DNA from: SIG78 sp045587205
GTDB taxonomy: Bacteria > Verrucomicrobiota > Lentisphaeria > Victivallales > Victivallaceae
Assembly: GCA_045587205.1 (NCBI GenBank)
Contig: JAZNBV010000039.1
Location: 1 to 10,187 of the forward strand
DNA: 10,187 bases
Reading direction: 5' to 3'
The position numbers and the translations under genes are program-made. Under the pieces are notes generated by a model. The model was not told the DNA's origin, made no database searches, and saw nothing but the letters and a program-made list of their open reading frames with translations. Below are positions 1 to 5,506 of this stretch, piece after piece (position 1 is the first letter of the stretch; each line of letters opens with the position of its first letter).

Positions 1-776
1 TCAAAAATGTCCGGCTCTGTCTGCACGGCGATGCGGCAAAGACGCTCGAAATCCGCAAGGACAAGGCTGGAGAAGTAACCGCTGGCGACATCATCACTGA
101 TGGTACCGTCGAAGTGCTGAATCCCGAACAGGTGATCTGTACGCTTGATAAGAATGTTGCTTTCCGTGCTGAAATCGATGTTATCAAGGGCAAAGGTTAT
201 CTGCCGGTGGAAAAAGCCGCGGTAGCCCGTTCGATCGGGACGATTCCGATCGACTGTCTGTTCAGTCCTGTAACCCATGTGAACTACCATGTGGGAGCTG
301 CCCGAGTTGGTGAAGAAACCGAAATGGACAGCCTGGAAATTGAAATCTGGACCGATGGCAGCATCACTCCGAAAGCAGCGCTGGAAAATGCGGCCCAGAT
401 CCTCAAGGATCACTTGCAGGTATTCCTGGGCGGTCAGCCGGTGGAAAAGGATGCCCGCGAGATGATGAGCGACGAAGATTTGAAGGTCTTCAAGCTGCTC
501 GCGCAGGATGTTGATACGCTGGATCTTTCGGTCCGCGCTATGAACTGCCTGAACAATGCCAATATCAAACTTATCGGCGAGCTTTGCACCAAGTCCGAAA
601 GCCGGATGCTCAAGTATCGCAACTTCGGCAAAAAGTCGCTCGACGAAATCAAAGAAAAAATCGATAAACTCGGTTTGAGCCTCGGTATGGCTTTCAGCGA
701 CACGCTGTTGGCGGCGCTGGAAATTGAATCTGCCAAGGTTCGTCTGGAACCCGAGGAAGAGCAGGAGGAAAAGTAA
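1..776 (+). CDS. rpoA: DNA-directed RNA polymerase subunit alpha (5' partial)
   Basis: Alpha subunit of RNA polymerase, which nucleates core assembly through its N-terminal domain and binds UP elements and activators through its C-terminal domain. The reading frame is open from base 3, so the start lies upstream of the window; 257 residues are visible, against about 330 in a typical alpha, so roughly 70 are missing. The GTG at 114 is internal, because the frame upstream still reads as alpha (KNVRLCLHGD, then EVTAGDI). The visible N-terminal part contains LNPEQVICTLD and the VGEETEMDSLEIEIWTDGS stretch. The C-terminal domain contains VRAMNCLNNANI and NFGKKSLDEIKEK, which keep the Arg, Asn, Gly-Lys-Ser and Glu positions used for DNA contact in E. 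coli alpha (R265, N268, G296, K298, S299, E302). It ends in an acidic tail. rplQ starts one base after its stop, as in the conserved rpsM-rpsK-rpsD-rpoA-rplQ operon. Confidence 0.97.
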   Translation, partial: KNVRLCLHGDAAKTLEIRKDKAGEVTAGDIITDGTVEVLNPEQVICTLDKNVAFRAEIDVIKGKGYLPVEKAAVARSIGTIPIDCLFSPVTHVNYHVGAARVGEETEMDSLEIEIWTDGSITPKAALENAAQILKDHLQVFLGGQPVEKDAREMMSDEDLKVFKLLAQDVDTLDLSVRAMNCLNNANIKLIGELCTKSESRMLKYRNFGKKSLDEIKEKIDKLGLSLGMAFSDTLLAALEIESAKVRLEPEEEQEEK

Positions 777-777
777 A

Positions 778-1167
778 ATGCGTCATCGCGTTCATACATT
801 CAAAATCGGCCGTACCGGTGCTCATCGCCGCGCGATGCTGGCGAATATGGTCAGCAGCCTGATCGAACACGGCCAGATCACCACTTCGCTGGTGAAAGCC
901 CGTGAAGCCCGCCGTTTGGCGGACAAGATGGTCACTCTTGGCAAGAAGGGTGATCTGCACCACCGCCGTCTGGCAATCAGCGCTCTGCGCAATGTGGATA
1001 TGGTTGCCAAGCTGTTTGCGGAAATCGCCCCGGCTTATGCCGATCGTCAGGGCGGTTACACCAGCATCATCAAGCTGGGCAAGCGCAGAGGCGATGCCTG
1101 CGAAATGTGCATTCTGAAGTTTGTCGCGGCGGCCGCCCCGGCAGCTGAAGAAGCCAAGGCTGAATAA
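778..1167 (+). CDS. rplQ: 50S ribosomal protein L17
   Basis: Large-subunit ribosomal protein L17, 129 residues, a normal length for the family. It begins MRHRVHTFKIGRTGAHRRAM, close to the family consensus (MRHR...LGR...HR.AM..NM...L). It continues with NMVSSLIEHGQITTSLVKA and AREARRLADKMVTLGK, and the later segment GGYTSIIKLGKRRGDACEM is also typical. The C-terminus is an Ala/Glu-rich tail. The start is the ATG at 778, one base past the rpoA stop, with an AGGAGG SD at 763-768 lying inside the end of rpoA. In-frame codons upstream to 724 are only the overlap with rpoA and do not look like L17. The near-overlap implies co-transcription and probably translational coupling with rpoA. A strong intrinsic terminator follows, so this is the last gene of the operon. 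Confidence 0.98.
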   Translation: MRHRVHTFKIGRTGAHRRAMLANMVSSLIEHGQITTSLVKAREARRLADKMVTLGKKGDLHHRRLAISALRNVDMVAKLFAEIAPAYADRQGGYTSIIKLGKRRGDACEMCILKFVAAAAPAAEEAKAE

Positions 1168-1190
1168 GTTCAGACTTATTGCAAGCAATC

Positions 1191-1231
1191 CGGCCGGAAG
1201 ATCTGTCAACAGGTTTTCCGGCCGTTTTTTT
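1191..1231 (+). terminator. Intrinsic terminator of the rpoA-rplQ operon
   Basis: CGGCCGGAAGATCTG (1191-1205) pairs with CAGGTTTTCCGGCCG (1210-1224) over 15 bp with two G-U wobbles and a TCAA tetraloop. Seven T follow at 1225-1231. It sits 24 bases after the rplQ stop. Confidence 0.93.
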
Positions 1232-1259
1232 GTGTGTGGGATCGGGCTGTTCAGAAAAG

Positions 1260-1357
1260 TTGAAAAAAGCGGAGCAAGTTGATAAGATATACGGTATTGG
1301 GAGTTGTTGTATTTTTTTCCAAAAAGTGCTTGCAGATAAACATTGCAGTGCTATATT
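1260..1357 (+). promoter_or_regulatory. Candidate sigma-70-type promoters for the TolA/TonB-like gene
   Basis: Two candidates lie between the rplQ terminator and the next gene. The nearer one is TTGCAG (1330-1335), a 16-base spacer, then TATATT (1352-1357), about 30 bases before the GTG start. The farther one is TTGAAA (1260-1265), a 17-base spacer, then TAAGAT (1283-1288). Either could serve. The upstream terminator makes a separate promoter likely. Confidence 0.45.
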
Positions 1358-1386
1358 AGTTGGGTGCAGAGGAGATATGATTTACA

Positions 1387-2256
1387 GTGGAAAAAAATCC
1401 GAAAAATTTGAACAGCATAGTATCACGCCTGACCGTGCGCAAGATACGCATCGGCGTGATTGCGGGGCATTTTCTGACGGTGGTGCTGGTGCTCTCTTTT
1501 TCGGTAATAAGCGAATGGCTGGATAAAGAGGAAGATACCATCACCATTCAGTTTTATGATCCGGCGCTGGACAATGTAGTGGAAAATCCCTCGCCGGATC
1601 CCGATCCTGCTAATCCCATACCTCCGTCGGGCAGTCAGGATGGCGGCGAGCCGACCACAGTTACGGAACCGGAGATTTCCAACAAATTGCCCCGGGCGTT
1701 GGTTCCTGAACAGGTACGCGCACTGAAGCAGCCTGAAGTAAAAACCCGCACGCGTCCCAAACCGGCAGTCAACCGGACACTGCCGCAAGCGCAAAAAATG
1801 CCGCAGGCGCGGACGCTGAAACAGCCCAAAGTCAAGACGCGTAAAAACCCCAATGCCGCGCGCAACCGCAATAAAACCGATTCCAGCCGGCGCGAAAGCA
1901 ATATCAGCAGCAACGGCAGCCGCGGTCCGCGCGGATCGAATCCTCAACCCGGGCATACTGCTCCGGGGGGCGAACGCGGCAACAGCGGATATGATATACA
2001 AGTGGCAATGATGATCAAACGAATGTGGGTTACGCCCGACCTTAACCGGTTGGGGGGCAGAGAGCCGCGGGTTACGATCGAAATCCACATAGCTCCGGAT
2101 GGCAGAGTAACTTATAAACGAATAAAACAGCGCAGTGGAATTCTGGCAATGGATGAATCTATATCCGCCCTGCTGGACAATCTTCACCGTGTAAAAGCTC
2201 CTTTTGACGGAAAAAACCACACACTGATATTCAGTTTGAAAGCCGAAAACCAGTAA
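1387..2256 (+). CDS. TolA/TonB-like energy-transducing envelope protein
   Basis: Predicted inner-membrane-anchored, periplasm-spanning protein of 289 residues with the TonB/TolA layout. A short cytoplasmic N-terminus is followed by one hydrophobic helix (about residues 22-42) and a long low-complexity linker rich in Pro, Lys, Arg, Asn and Gln (about 55-200). The folded C-terminal domain (about 202-286) includes MMIKRMWVTPDL, VTIEIHIAPDGRVTYKRI and SGILAMDESISALL. That pattern is typical of TonB/TolA C-terminal domains, which reach outer-membrane partners and transmit proton-motive force from ExbBD or TolQR. The linker holds a duplicated 20-residue unit (111-130 and 142-161, sharing LKQPxVKTR), period 31 residues. 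The start is GTG at 1387 with AGAGGAG at 1368-1374, a rather long 12-base spacing. The ATG at 1377 is in another frame and soon stops. No exbB/exbD or tolQ/tolR is adjacent; a pal gene lies 7 kb downstream. TolA versus TonB cannot be decided from this sequence. Confidence 0.75.
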   Translation: MEKNPKNLNSIVSRLTVRKIRIGVIAGHFLTVVLVLSFSVISEWLDKEEDTITIQFYDPALDNVVENPSPDPDPANPIPPSGSQDGGEPTTVTEPEISNKLPRALVPEQVRALKQPEVKTRTRPKPAVNRTLPQAQKMPQARTLKQPKVKTRKNPNAARNRNKTDSSRRESNISSNGSRGPRGSNPQPGHTAPGGERGNSGYDIQVAMMIKRMWVTPDLNRLGGREPRVTIEIHIAPDGRVTYKRIKQRSGILAMDESISALLDNLHRVKAPFDGKNHTLIFSLKAENQ

Positions 2257-2303
2257 TGCCCGGGCAGCGGCAGAAATTAACCTCAAAATTGGTAAAAAAC
2301 AGG

Positions 2304-2331
2304 AAAAAATCAATTTTTTTAAAGATTTTTT
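2304..2331 (+). terminator. Weak A/T hairpin, possible terminator after the TolA/TonB-like gene
   Basis: AAAAAATC (2304-2311) can pair with GATTTTTT (2324-2331), ending in a T run. The stem is nearly all A-T and so weak; it lies 48 bases past the stop and just before a strong promoter. It may only be AT-rich spacer. Confidence 0.3.
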
Positions 2332-2342
2332 GCATTTTGCCC

Positions 2343-2371
2343 TTGACAAGCAGTCAAAAATGTTGTATAAT
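2343..2371 (+). promoter_or_regulatory. Perfect-consensus sigma-70 promoter of the pseudopilin-like gene
   Basis: TTGACA (2343-2348), a 17-base spacer, then TATAAT (2366-2371): an exact match to the housekeeping promoter consensus. The inferred transcription start is near 2378, leaving a 5' untranslated leader of about 127 bases before the ATG at 2505. Confidence 0.88.
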
Positions 2372-2383
2372 TGAAGTTGTCAG

Positions 2384-2442
2384 TTCGGATTTATGGACGT
2401 TGGGGCTGGATTTTTCCCAAAGTCCGGCGTAAAATGTCCGAA
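2384..2442 (+). promoter_or_regulatory. Structured 5' leader of the pseudopilin-like mRNA
   Basis: A nested stem can form starting a few bases from the inferred 5' end. TTCGGA (2384-2389) pairs with TCCGAA (2437-2442). TTTA (2390-2393) pairs with TAAA (2430-2433) after a 3-base bulge. GGAC (2395-2398) pairs with GTCC (2422-2425). TTGGG (2400-2404) pairs with CCCAA (2416-2420) across a G/A mismatch, with an 11-base loop. The SD at 2491-2495 lies outside it. A 5' mRNA-stabilising hairpin is the simplest reading; no known riboswitch class is recognised. Confidence 0.5.
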
Positions 2443-2504
2443 GAATTTAAAACGCTTTTTAACAAATAACAAAAAAGCAAACCAACAAAAAGGAGTTTCT
2501 TAAA

Positions 2505-3128
2505 ATGAAGAAACAGTTCACCCTGATCGAGCTCCTGGTGGTTATCGCTATCATCGCGATTCTGGCCGCCATGCTGCTGCCCGCCCTCTCCGCCGCCCGT
2601 GAACGCGCCCGCAGTGCCAACTGCGTAAGCAAACTCAAGCAGATCGGCCTCGGCGAATTTATGTACTCTGGCGTCAACAAGGACTATGTTGCTGTTGCTG
2701 ATGGCAAAAACGATGCTGTTGACAGTACCCGTCCCGCAATAGGTACCACCGTTGGTACTGCCTGTGCCGCTGACCTCCTGCTGTGGGGTGGCTTCATGGG
2801 TATGAACATCACCGATCTGAAAGATGATCAGGTTGAAAAGACCTTCAAGTGCCCGAGCGACAGTGCTGTTTGGACCGCCTCCACCCTCAGCTATATCAAC
2901 TGGGTTTCTGATAACTCAACCGCAGGTTACAAGCGCCGTATTATCATCGGTCGTGACAACCCCGGCTGCGCCACCTGGTTTGACGGTTACAATGGCACCA
3001 ACACCTGCCACGCCAAAGCAACCAACGTCTGCTACCTCGGCGGTCACGTCGGCGGCATCACCGAAGCTATCGCGGCTGCGGCTACTGGCGAAGCTGTCTA
3101 CAAGAAGCTGGACCAGATCACCTACTGA
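2505..3128 (+). CDS. Type II secretion/type IV pilin-like pseudopilin (prepilin N-terminal domain, H-X9-DG-like protein)
   Basis: Pseudopilin-like protein of 207 residues. The N-terminal helix FTLIELLVVIAIIAILAAML (residues 5-24), with Glu at the fifth position after the expected processing site, is the class III signal/methylation motif of type IV pilins and type II secretion pseudopilins. The residue before Phe is Gln4, not the Gly normally needed by prepilin peptidase. The rest resembles the lineage-expanded family with a C-terminal H-X9-DG motif: FKCPSD at 114-119, and His169 followed nine residues later by Gly-Gly (179-180), so the usual Asp is Gly here. Six cysteines are present (40, 87, 116, 155, 168, 176). 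The start is fixed by AGGAG at 2491-2495, nine bases before the ATG. The gene stands alone between a consensus promoter and a strong terminator, which suggests high independent expression. Tandem TGA-TAA stops close it. Substrate and assembly partners are unknown. Confidence 0.88.
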   Translation: MKKQFTLIELLVVIAIIAILAAMLLPALSAARERARSANCVSKLKQIGLGEFMYSGVNKDYVAVADGKNDAVDSTRPAIGTTVGTACAADLLLWGGFMGMNITDLKDDQVEKTFKCPSDSAVWTASTLSYINWVSDNSTAGYKRRIIIGRDNPGCATWFDGYNGTNTCHAKATNVCYLGGHVGGITEAIAAAATGEAVYKKLDQITY

Positions 3129-3162
3129 TAATATCAGTGGTTGATTCCACAGTCTGAATTAC

Positions 3163-3198
3163 AAAAACGCGCTGTTCGTAAGAGCAGTGCGTTTTTTT
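3163..3198 (+). terminator. Intrinsic terminator of the pseudopilin-like gene
   Basis: ACGCGCTGTTC (3167-3177) pairs with GAGCAGTGCGT (3182-3192) over 11 bp with two G-U wobbles and a GTAA loop. It is flanked by an A run upstream and a T7 tract (3192-3198). A smaller palindrome, ACTGAT-AAT-ATCAGT (3124-3138), spans the stop codon upstream. Confidence 0.92.
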
Positions 3199-3224
3199 GT
3201 TATATTGCTTTAGCGTAAAAAAAC

Positions 3225-3466
3225 TACCGGCTGAGCCGGTATGTTACCGAAATAGCTTTAGCTTAAAGATGACGAAGTCATCAATCAAATGCGTTTGCAT
3301 TTGATGACATAAAATAATGTAGATTGCAGCTATGAATTTGCAAGGTATTACTGCATTTGCAGTTGTAGGGCAGTAGGTGCAAGTGACAAATAACTCAAAG
3401 CCCGTATCGGGCTGCCGGTACCATCGCCTTGAAGGCGTGGTGCATACCACCGGCTAAGCCGGTGGT
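3225..3466. repeat. Hairpin-dense non-coding element resembling IS200/IS605-type ends (possible MITE)
   Basis: Short near-perfect hairpins follow one another here. TACCGGC/GCCGGTA (3225-3241); CTTTA/TAAAG (3256-3268); GATGAC/GTCATC (3268-3282). ATCAAATGC/GCATTTGAT (3284-3305); ACTGC/GCAGT (3350-3363); AGCCCG/CGGGCT (3399-3413). ACCA-T-CGCC/GGCG-TGGT (3420-3441); ACCACCGGC/GCCGGTGGT with a TAA loop (3446-3466), followed by TTTTG. The first and last hairpins share the CCGGC core. Small-loop subterminal hairpins near both edges are characteristic of IS200/IS605 transposons and of TnpA- or RAYT-mobilised derivatives. No transposase ORF lies inside, so at most this is a non-autonomous remnant. The mobile origin is inference; the hairpins are seen directly. 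Confidence 0.5.
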
Positions 3467-3481
3467 TTTGTTTGTCAGGGG

Positions 3482-3543
3482 ATCGGATAGGTCGGACAGG
3501 TGGACAGGTCAGACAGGTCGGACAGGTCAGACAGATCGGACAG
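3482..3543. repeat. Seven-copy 9-bp tandem repeat (minisatellite)
   Basis: Consecutive units: ATCGGATAG, GTCGGACAG, GTGGACAG (8 bp), GTCAGACAG, GTCGGACAG, GTCAGACAG, ATCGGACAG. The array starts 16 bases after the last hairpin of the preceding element. It is not CRISPR, as there are no spacers. Such arrays are prone to copy-number change by slippage. Confidence 0.93.
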
Positions 3544-3554
3544 TGTGCCTTACC

Positions 3555-3844
3555 CATAGCATTCCGTGCGACTGTTGCACTGCACCGCCCCCTGGCTGCG
3601 AGCGACAGCGCTGCAGTCGGGCAAGCGGCGTCAGCCGCGCGCCAAGGCGAGCATAGCATTCCGTGCGACTGCTGCATTGCACCGCCCCTGACTGCGAGCG
3701 ACAGCGCTGCAGTCGGGCAAGCGGCGTCAGCCGCGCGCCAAAGCGAACATAGCATTCCGTGCGATTGCTGCACTGCACCGCCCCCTGACTGCGAGCGACA
3801 GCGCTGCAGTCGGGCAAGCGGCGTCAGCCGCGCGCCAAAACGAC
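3555..3844. repeat. Three tandem copies of a 96-97 bp hairpin-containing repeat
   Basis: Copies begin at 3555, 3652 and 3748, each with CATAGCATTCCGTGCGA, and are nearly identical. The second has one C fewer in its C run. Each copy holds two strong hairpins. In the first, GACTGC-g-AGCG pairs with CGCT-GCAGTC around ACAG (the first copy has GGCTGC at the start). In the second, GCGGC pairs with GCCGC around GTCA. Open frames run through on both strands, but their products are just the repeat translated, and no SD or family signature supports coding. The 96/97 spacing also shifts frame between copies. Function is unknown. Confidence 0.93.
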
Positions 3845-3872
3845 CACTATTGCGGCAGTTTTTTGCGCAGGA

Positions 3873-3971
3873 TTGCGGAGGAATTTCGCGTTTTGCAAGG
3901 AGCGGACAAAGGAGCATACCCACGTATGCGACTGCGGGAGCGACGCCGGCAAGGCGCGAAATTACCCGCAA
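3873..3971. repeat. Imperfect long inverted repeat with internal hairpin, next to tRNA-Thr
   Basis: TTGCGG (3873-3878) and AATTTCGCG (3882-3890) are complementary to CGCGAAATT (3955-3963) and CCGCAA (3966-3971), with small unpaired bases between. The enclosed 64 bases contain the perfect hairpin GCATAC-CCAC-GTATGC (3914-3929) and CGCC/GGCG near 3942-3956. The element ends 16 bases before the CCA end of the tRNA. It looks like a dispersed intergenic palindromic element; copy number cannot be judged from one window. Confidence 0.6.
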
Positions 3972-3987
3972 GACAAGCAAAAAAAAG

Positions 3988-4063
3988 TGGAGCCAGCTGC
4001 CGGAGTCGAACCGGCGACCTGGTGATTACAAGTCAACTGCTCTACCAACTGAGCTAAGCTGGC
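3988..4063 (-). tRNA. tRNA-Thr (anticodon UGU)
   Basis: Read on the minus strand this is a complete 76-nt cloverleaf with encoded CCA. The acceptor stem GCCAGCT/AGCTGGC is fully paired and the discriminator is U73. The D arm is GCTC/GAGC with the loop AGTTGGTA. The anticodon loop CTTGTAA gives UGU, reading ACN threonine codons. The variable loop is AGGTC, and the T arm is GCCGG-TTCGACT-CCGGC. The anticodon stem GTTGA/TCACC has one U-C mismatch at positions 28-42; all other stems are perfect. A run of eight T follows the 3' end on the transcribed strand (3979-3986 on the plus strand) and may help termination. Confidence 0.96.
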
Positions 4064-4085
4064 CCATTAAATTGGACATATCTAT

Positions 4086-4113
4086 ACAATACACCAAAAG
4101 CGGAGTTTTGCAA
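4086..4113 (-). promoter_or_regulatory. Candidate promoter for tRNA-Thr
   Basis: On the minus strand, TTGCAA (4108-4113), a 16-base spacer, then TATTGT (4086-4091) ends 22 bases before the tRNA 5' end. It lies just past the stop of the upstream HD-domain gene, so read-through co-transcription is the alternative. Confidence 0.4.
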
Positions 4114-4117
4114 ACTG

Positions 4118-4762
4118 TCAAACAAAAAATTCGCAATTTAGCTGATTAAAAAAGTTGTCCATAAAGATTTTGAGTTCATTAGCGCGTATTTTAGCTGGAG
4201 CGGTGAACATTTTTCCGGGGATTTTTGAAAGTTTTACAAGATATTCGCGGTACGCAGTATCGTCCATAGAATAAGATTCAGATTTGAGCGCGTCATCAGC
4301 AGAGTTGTGAACTTTTGCGCCGATCCTGCCGGCAAAAAGGAATGCGCGTGCAATGCCTACAGCACCGAGGCTGTCGAGTTTATCGGCGTCATAGAGGATT
4401 TTTGCCTCAATTGTTTCCGGCATAGTACCCGATGACCGGAAACGGTGGGTGCGGATGCAGTCGGCAACGCGCTGCGCAACGTTTTCCGGCGCGTGCTGCT
4501 CCACAAGGAAACGGTACGCTGTTTCCGCGCCGGCGGCAGCGTGGTCGATTTTACCCTGCGAAAGCGATTCGGCGGGGCGTTCAACATCGTGCAGAATTGC
4601 TGCCAGATGCACGATCTGGCGATTGGCTTGCGGTATTTCGTTGGCTATATCAAGGGCGTGTTTTACCACGCGGAAAGTGTGTTCACAGTCGTGACCGTCT
4701 GAAATGTCAGTATCAAGACGCTCTTTTATAAAAATCTCTGCCAATTCAATGAGTTTATCCAT
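4118..4762 (-). CDS. HD-domain metal-dependent phosphohydrolase, YedJ-like
   Basis: Predicted soluble HD-superfamily phosphohydrolase of 214 residues. The metal-binding signature is seen as a first His in GHDCEH (near residue 24), then AAILHDVE with the His-Asp pair near 57, and DADKLDSLG with a late Asp near 125. This H...HD...D order is typical of YedJ/YpgQ-like enzymes, several of which hydrolyse nucleotides or pyrophosphate; the substrate cannot be read from the sequence. The start chosen is the ATG at 4762, because GGAG (4772-4775) is nine bases upstream. A TTG two codons earlier is only three bases from the same SD. It diverges from the FAH-family gene across about 80 AT-rich bases and is followed after 54 bases by tRNA-Thr in the same orientation. 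Confidence 0.85.
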   Translation of the reverse strand: MDKLIELAEIFIKERLDTDISDGHDCEHTFRVVKHALDIANEIPQANRQIVHLAAILHDVERPAESLSQGKIDHAAAGAETAYRFLVEQHAPENVAQRVADCIRTHRFRSSGTMPETIEAKILYDADKLDSLGAVGIARAFLFAGRIGAKVHNSADDALKSESYSMDDTAYREYLVKLSKIPGKMFTAPAKIRANELKIFMDNFFNQLNCEFFV

Positions 4763-4843
4763 TTGCAATAACTCCGTTTTATGTTATGTTATAAGATAGT
4801 ATAAAATTGGATAAAAACAAATCGTTCAGGGAAAATATTGTTT

Positions 4844-5506
4844 ATGAAATTGAATGTGGCAAATCAGGAAATAACCGCCGGACGGGTTTTCTGCATAGGG
4901 TGTAATTATGCAGAACACGTCCGCGAACTGCACGGATTTGAAGAAATTCCGCCGGTGGTGTTTATGAAACCTGCCGAAGCGTTGGTTGCGGCAGGAAATG
5001 CGGTGACACCGCCGCCCGGTTACAGCGGGAATATGGATTACGAAACTGAATTGGTGTTTATGATAGGCCGGAACGGCAGAGCCGCCAATGCCGCCGAAGC
5101 CGCGGCAATGATCGGCGCTATCGGGATCGGGTGCGATCTTACATTGCGCACATTGCAGAAAGAATTGCGCGCCAAATCACTGCCGTGGGAATGCAGCAAA
5201 GCGTTTGAAAATTCTGCGCCGCTGGGCACGCTCTATGAATTTGATCCGTCAGTTGATGATCTGGAAAATCTGGAATTTTCCGGCTATGTAAATGATGAGT
5301 TGCGCCAGAGCGGCAACAGCCGGGATATGATCTATCCGGTGACCAGACTGGTGGTGGAACTGTCGCGCTATTGGGAGTTGAAAAGAGGGGATCTGATTTT
5401 CAGCGGAACGCCCCGGGGGGTCGGAGCGCTGAAAAACGGAGATGTTATAAAGTTGATCGATCACAAAAAACAAAGTCATATCTGGAGAGTGAATTATGTG
5501 CAGTAA
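4844..5506 (+). CDS. Fumarylacetoacetate hydrolase (FAH) family protein, FAHD1/YcgM-like
   Basis: FAH-superfamily enzyme of 220 residues, the usual length for the small bacterial and mitochondrial FAHD1-like group. These act as acylpyruvate hydrolases or oxaloacetate decarboxylases; substrate here is not determined. The opening segment RVFCIGCNYAEHVREL (14-29) includes His25 and Glu28, matching the catalytic His-Glu pair of FAHD1. Metal ligands are in MDYETEL (Glu67, Glu69) and CDLTLRTLQ (Asp98). SKAFENSAPLG (118-128), the RQSGN turn (154-158) and GDLIFSGTPRGVG (182-194) complete the family pattern. The start is the ATG at 4844, with AGGGA at 4828-4832. A TTG at 4838, adding two residues, has a shorter spacing and is the alternative. 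Its last 11 bases overlap the dCMP deaminase gene, so the two are probably co-transcribed, though no biochemical link between them is obvious. Confidence 0.9.
   Translation: MKLNVANQEITAGRVFCIGCNYAEHVRELHGFEEIPPVVFMKPAEALVAAGNAVTPPPGYSGNMDYETELVFMIGRNGRAANAAEAAAMIGAIGIGCDLTLRTLQKELRAKSLPWECSKAFENSAPLGTLYEFDPSVDDLENLEFSGYVNDELRQSGNSRDMIYPVTRLVVELSRYWELKRGDLIFSGTPRGVGALKNGDVIKLIDHKKQSHIWRVNYVQ

Noticed and set aside
1179..1526. 115-residue plus-strand frame, including an ATG at 1377 close to AGGAG
   Set aside because: It crosses the rplQ terminator, and the ATG at 1377 is only two bases from the SD; the product is unrecognisable, and the overlapping 1387 frame is clearly coding.
1423..2349. 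308-residue antisense frame over the TolA/TonB-like gene
   Set aside because: Shadow of a real gene with SD, membrane helix and C-terminal domain on the plus strand; no recognisable protein features.
3482..3543. CRISPR array
   Set aside because: Units are 9 bp and directly adjacent with no unique spacers; no cas genes are present.
3348..3980. 210-residue minus-strand open frame across the same repeats
   Set aside because: Also a translation of the tandem repeats and hairpins; GC-rich repeats keep several frames open by chance.
3988..4063. tRNA-Thr as the attachment site of an integrated island
   Set aside because: No integrase gene and no second copy of the tRNA 3' end was noticed in the window; the adjacent DNA is only repeats.
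3472..4149. 225-residue plus-strand open frame across the repeat island and the tRNA
   Set aside because: Its product is the 97-bp repeat translated (recurring SIPCDCC), followed by the antisense of tRNA-Thr; no SD, no family signature, and it overlaps an RNA gene.
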